Of a DNA stretch of 64,000 nucleotides, positions 8,163 through 17,199 are shown piece after piece. Every line of letters starts with the position of its first letter. The first letter of the stretch is position 1. Position numbers and translations under genes: made by a program. This DNA comes from Nostoc sp. TCL240-02 (lineage in GTDB: Bacteria > Cyanobacteriota > Cyanobacteriia > Cyanobacteriales > Nostocaceae). The DNA lies in NCBI RefSeq assembly GCF_013343235.1, contig NZ_CP040094.1:5947001-6011000 (forward strand). Reading direction: 5' to 3'. The notes under the pieces are model-generated. The model saw only the letters and a program-made list of their open reading frames with translations, did not search any database and was not told the DNA's origin.

Positions 8163-8699
8163 ATGTCTGCCAAAGTAGTTGAAATTCTCTCATCCGAAGA
8201 AATCCGTCGTACCTTAACTCGCCTGGCCTCTCAAATTGTGGAAAGGACACGTGATTTGTCTCAGTTGGTGCTTCTTGGTATTTATACCAGGGGTGCGTTA
8301 TTAGCCGAATTGTTGGCACGTCAGATTGAGACACTGGAAGGTGTAGCCGTGTCAGTTGGCGCTTTGGATATTACATTTTATCGAGATGACCTCGACAAAA
8401 TTGGATTGCGGACTCCAACGAAAAGTGAAATTCCTTTTGACCTTACGGGGAAAACGGTGGTACTCGTGGATGATGTGATTTTTAAAGGACGGACAATTCG
8501 CGCTGCTTTGAACGCAGTCAACGATTACGGTAGACCAGAGGTGATTCGTTTAGCTGTGTTAGTAGACAGGGGCCATCGAGAATTACCAATCCACCCAGAT
8601 TTTATTGGAAAGAAGTTGCCTACAGCTAAAGAAGAAGTTGTAAAAGTTTACTTACAAAATTACGATGGACGAGATGCAGTAGAGTTGATTAGTCATTAG
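8163..8699 (+). CDS. pyrR: PyrR: pyr regulatory protein / uracil phosphoribosyltransferase
   Basis: The 178-residue protein matches Pyr[21 protein letters not shown] at the N-terminus, [27 protein letters not shown] and the PRPP-binding loop [18 protein letters not shown]. In Gram-positives PyrR binds pyr mRNA and also makes UMP from uracil. In cyanobacteria the UPRTase role is the safer guess, as no pyr operon or attenuator is visible here. Length matches the family. The gene sits alone, 93 bp after cobD, with the palindromic repeat between them. Confidence 0.93.
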   Translation: MSAKVVEILSSEEIRRTLTRLASQIVERTRDLSQLVLLGIYTRGALLAELLARQIETLEGVAVSVGALDITFYRDDLDKIGLRTPTKSEIPFDLTGKTVVLVDDVIFKGRTIRAALNAVNDYGRPEVIRLAVLVDRGHRELPIHPDFIGKKLPTAKEEVVKVYLQNYDGRDAVELISH

Positions 8700-8738
8700 T
8701 CATTGCAAAACTCTTCCCCATTCCCCATTTCCCATTCC

Positions 8739-9122
8739 TCATCGCAAAATGGGACTGCCATGATGATGAACTAAATACCACTTTCCGCCAAGAAAGTGAA
8801 ATATATTTGTAGCTGTTGATTGTGCCTCAAGTCTTCTCCCAGAAACAACTTGGAATACATTTTCTCTCAGCAAAATATAAGCAATATTATCAACTATTTC
8901 TGTAGCAATTATATCTGTGTTTATTTCGATATAAGCGGTGTTTTTAAATATCTGCTCCCAAGAGATGCGAATCTCCTTCCAACCTCGTAGTATATTACTT
9001 CCAGGATGAATACAAAAACTACCAGTTCCTTGTGACCATACGGCACTCATTATCTCAATATCTTTTCTTTCAAAAGCTCGATAAAAAGCTGCATTAGCCG
9101 CTAAGACTTCATCCTTTGTCAT
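8739..9122 (-). CDS. SnoaL-like / NTF2-fold protein
   Basis: The 127-residue product has the pattern of the SnoaL-like branch of the NTF2 superfamily: FYRAFERKDIEIMSAVWSQG (helix leading to the Trp), CIHPGSNILRGWKEIRISWE (the conserved HPG...GW) and NIFHFLGGKWYLVHHHGSP at the end. Such proteins form a cone-shaped pocket and occur as small enzymes or ligand binders; the function here is not known. Its 3' end borders repeat-type CCCATTCCCCATT sequence and it converges with pyrR. Upstream (about 9190-9260) is more repeat DNA (CTGAGCGGAGCCGAAG and CCCAATGCCC motifs). Confidence 0.8.
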   Translation of the reverse strand: MTKDEVLAANAAFYRAFERKDIEIMSAVWSQGTGSFCIHPGSNILRGWKEIRISWEQIFKNTAYIEINTDIIATEIVDNIAYILLRENVFQVVSGRRLEAQSTATNIFHFLGGKWYLVHHHGSPILR

Positions 9123-9261
9123 GGGGAATTTAATAGTTAGGAGTTAGGATTTACTAAATTATAACCCTCAAGTTTGACAAATAAATTAGTAATGCCCACT
9201 TGCCCTGAGCGGAGCCGAAGGGATGCCCAATACCCCATTCCCAATGCCCAATTTCCAATTC

Positions 9262-11151
9262 CTAAATCTTTTTAACTGTACTAATAATTTGCAATAATTG
9301 GCTAGCTGTATAAGGCTTGGATAAAAAGGCTTTGATGCCCATATCATAAGCTGTATTAACTTTATCAGTCGAAGTCAGTCCGCTAACGGCAATAATTTTG
9401 ACATCTGGGTTAATTTTTCGCAGGGTGCGGATAGTAGTTATCCCATCCATAGACGGCATAACCATATCAGTCAAGACAAGAGATATTTCATCTCGATGTT
9501 CTGCATATAAGGCTATTGCTTCAATGCCATCACTAGCTGTCATTGCTTTATAATTATGGCTTTCTAAGGATGTTTTTGTCACGTCTCGAATGGCAGCTTC
9601 GTCATCTACAACTAAAATTAATTCTCCTTGTCCTGAAGGCAGTCCTGGATCTTCTTTTTCTATAGTTTCCGCCGCTTCTTGTGCTGGCAAATACACCTTA
9701 AATTGGCTACCTTTTCTCTGTTCGCTGCATACGTTGATAAAACCGCCGTGGCTTTTAATAATGCCAAGGACTGTAGAAAGACCAAGACCAGTACCTTTAG
9801 TAAGTTCTTTGGTAGTAAAAAATGGATCAAATATCCGATCTAATATTTCTGATTTAATCCCAATTCCTGTATCAGTAACAGTAATAACGACGTGATGACC
9901 AACTTTAGCTTCAATATGCATCTTGGTGTAATTTTCATCAATTAAGAGATTTTCCGCCGATATTTTCAAATTTCCACCATTTGGCATAGCGTCACGAGCA
10001 TTAACACATAAATTCATCAGTACCTGATGCAGTTGGGTAGCATCACCAGATACAGTCCAAAGATTTGGCGAAATTTGTGTGGAAACTTCAATGGATTTGG
10101 GAAATGTTTCTCTAATAATTTGCTGAATTTCTATGATTAAATGCTTTAATTGCAATATTGTGCGATCGCCTTCAAGTCCGCGAGTAAAAGATAATACTTG
10201 CTTGACTAAATTTGCCCCGCGTTTAGTGTTGGTAATCAATATTGGCAACAGTCGCCGAGAACGCTCATCATGGACTTGTGCCTCTAACAGTTGGGCTGTC
10301 ATCAAAATGGGCGCAAGAATATTATTTAAGTCGTGAGCGATACCACTGGCTAAAGTGCCAATGCTTTCCAATCGCTGGGCGCGGAGAAATTGCGCTTCAA
10401 GTTGTTTTTTTTGTGTGATATCAGTGTTAACAACGAGAAAAGATTGTGCTTTATTGCTGAATTCATGCACTAGTGTCCAACGGCTTTCGACAATAATTTC
10501 TTTACCTGATTTTGTTTTTTGCTGTAATTCGCCCTCCCAAGAGCCATTTTTCATCAAAATACTGAGTGCTTCTTGAACTTTAGACGGATGTTTTTCATGC
10601 CAGAGAGATCGTATTTTCTTATTGATCGCTTCTTCTTTTTTCCAACCGTACAGACTCTCAGCAGCTTTGTTCCAAAATAAAATTTTATCGTCTAGATCGC
10701 GCACAAAAATTGCATCGGTGGCAACATCTAGTAAAGCGGCTTGTTCGCGGATTTTTTGTTCTGTCTGTTTGCGCTCAATGGCGTAGCGGATAGAACGCTC
10801 TAACAAAGGTGCTGTCAACTGGCTTTTTTCAAGATAATCTGCGGCTCCGGCTTTCATCGCTTCGATATCTATTTCCCAGTCGCCCTGACCAGTAAGTAAA
10901 ATTATGGGAGAAGAACAGCCGTTGGCTATTGCTTCGCGCAAAAGTTCCAGTCCATTGTGTGGCCCCAAACGGTAGTCTACAAGATAAACGTCATGTTGGT
11001 GGCAAGCGATCGCATTTCTTGCTGCTTCATAATTATTCACCCACTCCAACTCGCAGTCTGCTACCTGAAATTCACTGAACCAGTAACGAGTCAAAATATA
11101 GTCATCTTCGTCATCATCAATGAACAAAACTTTGATAGGGCTGTTGTCCAT
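9262..11151 (-). CDS. Hybrid sensor histidine kinase (REC-PAS-HisKA-HATPase-REC)
   Basis: The 629-residue cytoplasmic protein starts with a receiver (acidic IDDDEDD, phospho-acceptor Asp59 in VYLVDYRLG, Lys109 in LEKS). A PAS domain follows (about 135-250, DAIFVRDLDDKILFWNKAAE). Next is a HisKA box with His273 (GIAHDLNNILAP) and an ATPase lobe (about 375-490: NLCVNARDAM, DTGIGI, GTGLGLSTV). The C-terminal receiver has Asp562 (LVLTDMVMPSMDG) and Lys612. The AHDLNN H-box is typical of kinases that pass phosphate to an attached receiver. It starts inside the upstream response-regulator gene (35-bp overlap), so the two are surely co-translated. No membrane segment is seen, so the input is cytoplasmic. 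Confidence 0.92.
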   Translation of the reverse strand: MDNSPIKVLFIDDDEDDYILTRYWFSEFQVADCELEWVNNYEAARNAIACHQHDVYLVDYRLGPHNGLELLREAIANGCSSPIILLTGQGDWEIDIEAMKAGAADYLEKSQLTAPLLERSIRYAIERKQTEQKIREQAALLDVATDAIFVRDLDDKILFWNKAAESLYGWKKEEAINKKIRSLWHEKHPSKVQEALSILMKNGSWEGELQQKTKSGKEIIVESRWTLVHEFSNKAQSFLVVNTDITQKKQLEAQFLRAQRLESIGTLASGIAHDLNNILAPILMTAQLLEAQVHDERSRRLLPILITNTKRGANLVKQVLSFTRGLEGDRTILQLKHLIIEIQQIIRETFPKSIEVSTQISPNLWTVSGDATQLHQVLMNLCVNARDAMPNGGNLKISAENLLIDENYTKMHIEAKVGHHVVITVTDTGIGIKSEILDRIFDPFFTTKELTKGTGLGLSTVLGIIKSHGGFINVCSEQRKGSQFKVYLPAQEAAETIEKEDPGLPSGQGELILVVDDEAAIRDVTKTSLESHNYKAMTASDGIEAIALYAEHRDEISLVLTDMVMPSMDGITTIRTLRKINPDVKIIAVSGLTSTDKVNTAYDMGIKAFLSKPYTASQLLQIISTVKKI

Positions 11152-11614
11152 GTTTTTCTCCCACTGCTTCTAGTGGTAGTTTCACGATTTCAAACCAGTA
11201 TTTGACTAGAGTGTCCATGACCTCGACTAATGAGGCAAAAGGCGCTGGCTTAATGATGAAGGAGTTTGCACCTAAATCGTAAGTATTATATATATCTTCT
11301 TCTCTTCGTGATGTTGTCAGTATTACAACTGGAATTTGCCGCAGCTGGGGGTCAGATTTTATCTCTTTGAGTGCCTCAATACCGCTAATTCTCGGTATAT
11401 TCAAATCTAATAAAATCAAACCAGGATGCGGTAAACTGCTGCTATTAGCATATCGACCACGATGGTACAAATAATCCATCAACTCTTCACCATTACTCAC
11501 GATGTATAGTTCAATTGGCACTTTACTTTCTGCCAATGCCTCACGAACCAAGATGCCGTCGTCTTCATCATCATCAGCCATTAAGATGGTGAGATTTCTT
11601 TTTCGACCCTCCAC
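11117..11614 (-). CDS. Rcp1-like single-domain response regulator
   Basis: The 165-residue protein is one receiver domain: acidic pocket ADDDEDD (13-19), phospho-acceptor Asp70 in LILLDLNIP, Thr/Ser in VVILTTS and Lys in FIIKPAPF. The insertion DYLYHRGRYANSSS before the phosphorylation site and the C-terminal VKYWFEIVKLP are marks of the Rcp1 family. These are stand-alone partners of phytochromes and related kinases. Its last 35 bp overlap the start of the hybrid kinase in another frame. The operon is RR first, kinase second, with the promoter in the 319-bp gap upstream. Confidence 0.92.
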   Translation of the reverse strand: MEGRKRNLTILMADDDEDDGILVREALAESKVPIELYIVSNGEELMDYLYHRGRYANSSSLPHPGLILLDLNIPRISGIEALKEIKSDPQLRQIPVVILTTSRREEDIYNTYDLGANSFIIKPAPFASLVEVMDTLVKYWFEIVKLPLEAVGEKHGQQPYQSFVH

Positions 11615-11933
11615 ATCGTCTCCTTTGCAGTGATTTAGTATTATGAATCAAGTTATTAACCTGGCATAGATGGTAACTCTTCCGTTGACAAAAATCATTA
11701 CTTATGCAATTTATTTGTTTAGGATATGAAAGTTTTATTTTTTTGCTAATAGAAGGCGATGTCTAACAACAAATAGCTGTGGTGGTAGCCAATAGCGTGA
11801 AATAATCGAATCTTATTAATAATTCACATTATGGTTGATTTGTACAATGCATAAGTCCTACAAATTACGAGTGGCAATTGTACAATTAAGCTCATTTTGG
11901 GATTTAGTATTAATCCCTCTCTAGGAATAAAAA
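11615..11933. other. Intergenic region upstream of the RR-kinase operon
   Basis: These 319 AT-rich bp separate the response regulator from the 1116-residue kinase, both on the minus strand. They must contain the promoter for the regulator-kinase pair. I see no repeat, gene or recognisable operator. Confidence 0.45.
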
Positions 11934-14900
11934 TCAAGAATGGGAATTAATTGACAATACGATTGTAAATTTTGCTCCTTGCCCAGCTTTGCTTTGGGCT
12001 GTGATATGTCCATGATGACGCTCAATTATTTTCCGGCAAATCGCTAAACCTATGCCAGTGCCTTCGTATTCAATGCTACTATGCAAACGTTGAAAAACAT
12101 TAAAAATCCGATCAAGATATTTTTCTTCAAAACCAATCCCATTATCTTCTACGATGATTTGACAAAGTTCAGAATTACTAGATATGTTATCTGCTTGATT
12201 GTTTAATATTTTACTATAGATTTTGATGACTGGTGGTATTTGTGGGCGATGAAATTTGAGGGCGTTACCAATCAGATTTTGCAACAATTGACGCATCTGT
12301 ATAGGATCAGCTTGAATAGTGGGTAACTCTCCTATTTCTACACTTCCTCCAGTTTGCTGCACATAAATTTCTAAATCAGACAATACCTCTTGGGCAATCT
12401 TTGTCAGATTTACTGATACAAAAGGTTGCGCTCTGGTAGTAACTCGTGAAAGTGTTAACAAGTCTTCAATTAATGTCTGCATTCTTGATGCAGCATTCTG
12501 CATTCGTTCTAGATAGTCACGTCCTTGTTCGCTTAATGTGTCGCCACAGGTGCTTTTGAGCCGATCGCCAAAGCTTTTAATTTTACGTAGTGGCTCTTGC
12601 AAATCGTGGGAGGCGACAAATGCAAATTGTTTTAGTTCTTCATTAGAACGCGTGAGTTCTTCTCTGTGCCGAGTTTCTTGTTCTAGGATGAGGCTCTGAG
12701 TTGAGGCAATGCCTATTTGATCTGCTAGCTGTCGTAAAAGTTCAATTTCCCAGCTAGTCCACTGGCGGGGATGGGCGCACTGATGGGCAATTAGCAGGCC
12801 CCACAGCTGATTTTTGAGGAAAATTGGGACTACAAGGTTAGCTTTAACGGCAAATCGTTGCAACAATTCGACGTGGCAAGGTTGGATCTCAGCTTCTTTG
12901 ATATCGTTAATGACATTAATTCGTCCTTGGCGGTACTGCTCAATATAATCATCACGAAAGCAAGGGTCGAGAATTTGCTGCCCCAGTACAACAGGTAAAC
13001 CAGGAACTATTGCCTCTTGAACCGCCATGAAAGAGCCATTTGGCTGTAGGCTCAAGATTAATACTCGGTCGGCAAGCAGTAGCTTTTGCACTTCTTTGAC
13101 ACTGGTTTGTAGAATTTCATCGATTTGTAAAGACTGACGAATTTTCAGGGTGATATTAGCGAATAGTTGCGATCGCAAATTTTGGAGTTCTAATGCTGCT
13201 TGGGCACGATCGCGATCGCGCAGTACGGCTTGCCGTTCGCTTATATCCATCATCGCGCCCATCATCCGCACTGGTTTACCTGTTTGGTCATGAACGACAT
13301 AACCGCGATCGAACATATAGGCATAAGAACCATCGCTGCGACGAAAACGGTATTCATTTGACCAAAATTTTTCACCGCTATCTATTAGTGTCCGCGCTTG
13401 GGAGGCAATTCTCTGCCTGTCGTCTGGATGTATATGTTCATACCACCAATTAGCGGTAAATGTTATTTGCTCTTTCGAGTAACCCAGAAGTTTTTCTAAA
13501 GCTTGATTCCACCACACCTCATCAGTCAGCAAATCCCAGTCCCATAAAAGATCGTTGGTAGCATGGGCGACTATTTGAAAACGTTCTTCGCTCTGACGCA
13601 GTTGTTCTTCTGCCAGTTTCCGTTCAGTGATATCTGTATGGCAACTTGTCATCCGCACAACATTACCATCTTCATCCCACACTGCCTGACCGCGATCCAA
13701 AACCCATTTATAGGTGTCATCTTTGCACCGGACTCGATGTTCGCTGATAAAAAACGGGGTAATCTTAGCAAAGTGATCGGCGATCGCTTGTCTGACAAAT
13801 CCAATATCATCTGGATGTACTCGTGTTGCCCATTCGTCTAAATGATTGGAAATTTCATGTTCTGCGTAACCAAGCATTTCTTTCCAGCGAGTAGAGAAAT
13901 ATACTTGATTGTTTTTAACGTTCCAGTCCCAAATGCCATCATTATTGCCCTGCACGGCTAACTGACAGCGTTCTTCGCTTTCTTTGAGTGCCTCTTCCAC
14001 GCGTTGGCGCTCAATGGCTGTAGCGAGAACATTGGCAACGGCTTGGAGAAAAGAAATGTCATCTTTGGTAAAAGTGTGGTGTCTGGTTGTGTGTGCCCCA
14101 AAGACACCAAAAGGACGCTCTTTGCCATGAATCACTACGCTAATGCCGCTCACTACTTGATGTTCATGTAGCAGTGATGGCCCATTGAATCGCATTTCGG
14201 CATGGAGATCATCAACAATCACTGGTTCCTTTGAAAGCAGAGTATAACAAGCTTGAGAATTTATCTCCCCGCTCACGATCGCCTTTCCCACAAGTTCAGG
14301 TTGCCAACCGACTCCAGCACGTAGCAGCAATTTCCGATTATCTGGCAGGAGTTCCAAAATTTTGCAAAACTGAACTTTGAGACATTGGGCGACGATTGTT
14401 ACAGATGAGTTCATCAGTGTAGTCAAATCTGCACCAGCTAAAGCCATTTGACTTAGTTCTGCCACCATTGCTTGCTGGTTAGCATGAACTTCTAACGCCT
14501 CCTCCGCTTGCCTGCGCTTAGTTATATCCATGTATACCCCAGATATTTGCACAGCCATACCAGACGCATCTACAAAGACAACTCCTTTGTTTGCTAAAAA
14601 ACGAATTTTCCCATTGGGTAAAATAACTCGAAATTCAACTTCATATTTGGCTTTATCCTCAACAGCTTGCTGATGCGATCGCCTGACGAAATCGCGATCG
14701 TGGGGATGAATGGATTGCAGAAAAGCTTCATAGGTGTAGTTGAAAGTGCCTTTCTCTAAACCAAAAAGCGCTTCTAGATTATCTGACGAAGTAAGTTTGT
14801 TCGTCAGCAAATCCCAGTTCCAGATGGCCATGTGAGCGGCATCTAATGCCATCCTAAGTTGGACTTCTCGCAATTGTGCCTGTGCAGCTTGCTGTCTTAA

Positions 14901-15284
14901 TTCCTGCATGGCATGATGAGCTTCCAAAAGACGGCGCAATCTTAGATGTAATATTGGCCATTGAATTGGCTTGGTAATAAAGTCAGTTGTACCCACAGCA
15001 AACGCCTTATCTACCATTGCCTGATCGGAAAAAGCAGAAATCATTAACACTGGTGTGTTTTTGCCATTGGAGAGTGCTTGCAGTTTAGCGCAGCAAGTAA
15101 ACCCATCCATTACCGGCATCATAATATCCAACAGGACTATATCTGGTTGGAGGCGAGTATAGATAGCGATCGCCTCTAGCCCGTTACTTGCTTCTTCCAC
15201 CTGATACCCTGCATCTGTCAATTGTTTACACAGATGCATTCGCATAAAATTGTCGTCGTCTACAACCAGAATCAGGTTATTCAT
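11934..15284 (-). CDS. Multi-sensor histidine kinase with a DXCF-type cyanobacteriochrome GAF
   Basis: The 1116-residue soluble kinase has, in order: receiver (Asp53 in IVLLDIMMP); PAS (about 145-260); ordinary GAF (about 275-430); two PAS/PAC units (about 440-560 and 570-690); a GAF at about 700-865; a HisKA box with His893 (FVASHDLQEPLRKI); and an ATPase lobe (EDNGIGF, GTGIGLAICRKI). The last GAF carries both cyanobacteriochrome cysteines: Cys803 in PCHVELLQRF followed by KANLVVPI and WGLLIAHQC, and Cys775 in a DPCF (DXCF) motif. They are 28 residues apart, the spacing I recall for TePixJ. I infer a bilin-binding photoreceptor, probably blue/green-type. The output receiver is at the N-terminus. 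The neighbouring regulator-kinase pair downstream may be its partner. Confidence 0.9.
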   Translation of the reverse strand: MNNLILVVDDDNFMRMHLCKQLTDAGYQVEEASNGLEAIAIYTRLQPDIVLLDIMMPVMDGFTCCAKLQALSNGKNTPVLMISAFSDQAMVDKAFAVGTTDFITKPIQWPILHLRLRRLLEAHHAMQELRQQAAQAQLREVQLRMALDAAHMAIWNWDLLTNKLTSSDNLEALFGLEKGTFNYTYEAFLQSIHPHDRDFVRRSHQQAVEDKAKYEVEFRVILPNGKIRFLANKGVVFVDASGMAVQISGVYMDITKRRQAEEALEVHANQQAMVAELSQMALAGADLTTLMNSSVTIVAQCLKVQFCKILELLPDNRKLLLRAGVGWQPELVGKAIVSGEINSQACYTLLSKEPVIVDDLHAEMRFNGPSLLHEHQVVSGISVVIHGKERPFGVFGAHTTRHHTFTKDDISFLQAVANVLATAIERQRVEEALKESEERCQLAVQGNNDGIWDWNVKNNQVYFSTRWKEMLGYAEHEISNHLDEWATRVHPDDIGFVRQAIADHFAKITPFFISEHRVRCKDDTYKWVLDRGQAVWDEDGNVVRMTSCHTDITERKLAEEQLRQSEERFQIVAHATNDLLWDWDLLTDEVWWNQALEKLLGYSKEQITFTANWWYEHIHPDDRQRIASQARTLIDSGEKFWSNEYRFRRSDGSYAYMFDRGYVVHDQTGKPVRMMGAMMDISERQAVLRDRDRAQAALELQNLRSQLFANITLKIRQSLQIDEILQTSVKEVQKLLLADRVLILSLQPNGSFMAVQEAIVPGLPVVLGQQILDPCFRDDYIEQYRQGRINVINDIKEAEIQPCHVELLQRFAVKANLVVPIFLKNQLWGLLIAHQCAHPRQWTSWEIELLRQLADQIGIASTQSLILEQETRHREELTRSNEELKQFAFVASHDLQEPLRKIKSFGDRLKSTCGDTLSEQGRDYLERMQNAASRMQTLIEDLLTLSRVTTRAQPFVSVNLTKIAQEVLSDLEIYVQQTGGSVEIGELPTIQADPIQMRQLLQNLIGNALKFHRPQIPPVIKIYSKILNNQADNISSNSELCQIIVEDNGIGFEEKYLDRIFNVFQRLHSSIEYEGTGIGLAICRKIIERHHGHITAQSKAGQGAKFTIVLSINSHS

Positions 15285-15852
15285 TTGAGTTTATCCTGGG
15301 AGCGATCGCCCTTCATTTCACTTTTTCGCATTACTGTGAAGATGTCAACTAATCATAGCGAGGGGCAAGGGGGCAGGGGGCAAGGGGGAATTATTGAATA
15401 AGTCTCCCTTGTCTGCCTGCTCCCCCCTCTTTGTAGATTGCGGTTTTTGGCTAATCTACGGTTAAATGTCATGAAAGTTTGATATTTTTGCCGACACTCA
15501 ACACCATGTCAGATCACATTGTCATGAAAGCTTGACAATATGATCCCAGAAAAGCTTATAAATTCGTAATATAGGCAAAAAAGCTATAGAAACCACTTGA
15601 TCCCTAGATATGCTTAGTGGTTAATATTGACTTAACAAACGGAACTTCTTCGATCCCAAAGAAATGCTAATTTTGGCATAACTAGGAATTGCTTATGAAG
15701 TTACCTCAATTTAAAAACAGATTAAAAAACTTAAAACTGGGCAACACCAGGAGTCAGGAATAAGAAATTCATCTGGATGTGGATGATCTTTTACATAGCA
15801 TTCTTTAACCAGGGGAAATCATTTACCGCTTACACTACTGGAGGCCAAATTA
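15285..15852. other. Intergenic region with G-rich repeat and spaced direct repeats
   Basis: About 15358-15427 is a copy of the G-rich dispersed repeat (GGGGGCAAGGGGGAATTATTG...CCTTGTCTGCCTGCTCCCCC) also found beside cyaB1. Further on, TGTCATGAAAGTTTGA (15467-15482) recurs as TGTCATGAAAGCTTGA (15520-15535), start-to-start 53 bp, near five helical turns. These lie about 320 bp upstream of the DUF4912 gene and could be operator sites. A small inverted pair GTAGATT/AATCTAC is at about 15433-15460. Confidence 0.5.
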
Positions 15853-17115
15853 ATGGCAAAAGAACGCCCGCCACTAGAGGAGATGACCTTACGGCAACTA
15901 CGAAGAGTTGCCAGCGAATATAGCATCTCTCGCTATAGCCGAATGCGTAAATCACAATTGCTGGCATCAATTTTAGAAGTCCAGCGCAGCAAAAATTTGC
16001 TCAGTCCATCTCGTTCATTGGAGGCTCAAGAAACCGTGGAAGCTGCTAAGTTTGAATTAGGTCAGGAAGATCGTACAGGTGGATCTCTAGCTGATGTTGA
16101 TGAAGGACTCGCAGATTTGCCTTCTGGCTATGGTGAAAGCCGGATTGTCCTGTTACCGCGCGATCCACAATGGGCTTACACTTACTGGGATATTCCCAAT
16201 GAACATAAAGAGGAACTGCGTCGCCAAGGTGGACAACAACTCGCGTTACGGATTTATGATGTTACCGACATCAATATCGAATACCAAAGCCCTCACAGCA
16301 TTCAAGAATATCCTGCTGATGAACTAGCTAGAGAATGGTATCTACCAGTTCCAGTTAGCGATCGCGATTATGTGATAGATATTGGCTATCGTGCTGCTGA
16401 TGGTCGCTGGTTAGTACTAGCTCGTTCTGCTAGAGTACATATTCCCCCCGTCTATCCTTCTGACTGGATTGAAGATGTCTTCATCACTGTCAACTTTGAA
16501 GAAGATTTGCGCGGTAAGACTCAGTACGAACTAGTTCCCCCCGCCAAGAAAATTGCAGCTACCGCTAATGGTAATACTGTTGTCAATACCAACGGCAATC
16601 CTATCTACGACCAAATCTTTGGTTTAGCCGAATCTGCCGAAGCACAACGTGTTGCTGGTTCTATCTTCGGTTCCCAGCATCAAGTACCAGGTTCAGCGCG
16701 TCCAGAACAAGCCCTTAGTTCCTACATTTTCCCCTCTGGTGTGGGTATGTGGGCAGTTCCTACCGTCTCTGGCTTAACCGCCTCCGGTGCAGGAATGTCA
16801 GGTGTTGGCTTCTCCGCTTCCGCCGTTCCAGTGCGTCCGCGCCAATTCTGGTTAATTGCCGATGCTGAGTTGATAGTTTACGGTGCAACCGAACCCGACG
16901 CTACTGTAACCATTGGTGGCCGTCCAATCCAACTAAATCCAGATGGCACATTCCGCTTCCAAATGTCCTTCCAGGATGGTTTAATTGACTATCCGATTTT
17001 GGCTGTAGCTGCTGATGGTGAGCAAACTCGGTCAATTCAGATGAAATTTAATCGTGAGACACCATCTCGCAACACTAACACTAAAGAAGAAGCTGTTTTA
17101 GAATGGTTCTCTTAA
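15853..17115 (+). CDS. DUF4912 protein with Rho-N/SAP-like head
   Basis: The 420-residue protein begins with a helical module resembling the Rho N-terminal or SAP fold (EMTLRQLRRVASEYSI, YSRMRKSQLLASILEVQ, residues 8-48), suggesting nucleic-acid contact. Residues about 85-220 form a DUF4912 domain, marked by LLPRDPQWAYTYWDIP, LALRIYDVTDI, WYLPVPVSDRDYVIDIGY and YPSDWIEDVF. A Gly/Ala/Ser-rich linker follows, then a second beta-rich segment (FWLIADAELIVYGATEPDA, GRPIQLNPDGTFRF) like a bacterial Ig/OB-type end domain. The function of DUF4912 is not known to me. A leader of over 500 bp without genes precedes it, and a good terminator follows, so it is a single-gene unit. Confidence 0.85.
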   Translation: MAKERPPLEEMTLRQLRRVASEYSISRYSRMRKSQLLASILEVQRSKNLLSPSRSLEAQETVEAAKFELGQEDRTGGSLADVDEGLADLPSGYGESRIVLLPRDPQWAYTYWDIPNEHKEELRRQGGQQLALRIYDVTDINIEYQSPHSIQEYPADELAREWYLPVPVSDRDYVIDIGYRAADGRWLVLARSARVHIPPVYPSDWIEDVFITVNFEEDLRGKTQYELVPPAKKIAATANGNTVVNTNGNPIYDQIFGLAESAEAQRVAGSIFGSQHQVPGSARPEQALSSYIFPSGVGMWAVPTVSGLTASGAGMSGVGFSASAVPVRPRQFWLIADAELIVYGATEPDATVTIGGRPIQLNPDGTFRFQMSFQDGLIDYPILAVAADGEQTRSIQMKFNRETPSRNTNTKEEAVLEWFS

Positions 17116-17162
17116 TTTGTAGTTATTCAGATTAATTTCAGACTGAAATTTTAAATTATTCC

Positions 17163-17192
17163 CCGCTATAGTAATTCTGTAGCGGTTTTTTT
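17163..17192 (+). terminator. Rho-independent terminator of the DUF4912 gene
   Basis: CCGCTA (17163-17168) pairs with TAGCGG (17180-17185) and is followed directly by seven T residues. It sits 48 bp after the DUF4912 stop. The T tract overlaps a possible TTG start of the next gene, which is one reason to prefer ATG 17200 there. Confidence 0.85.
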
Positions 17193-17199
17193 GTATTAT

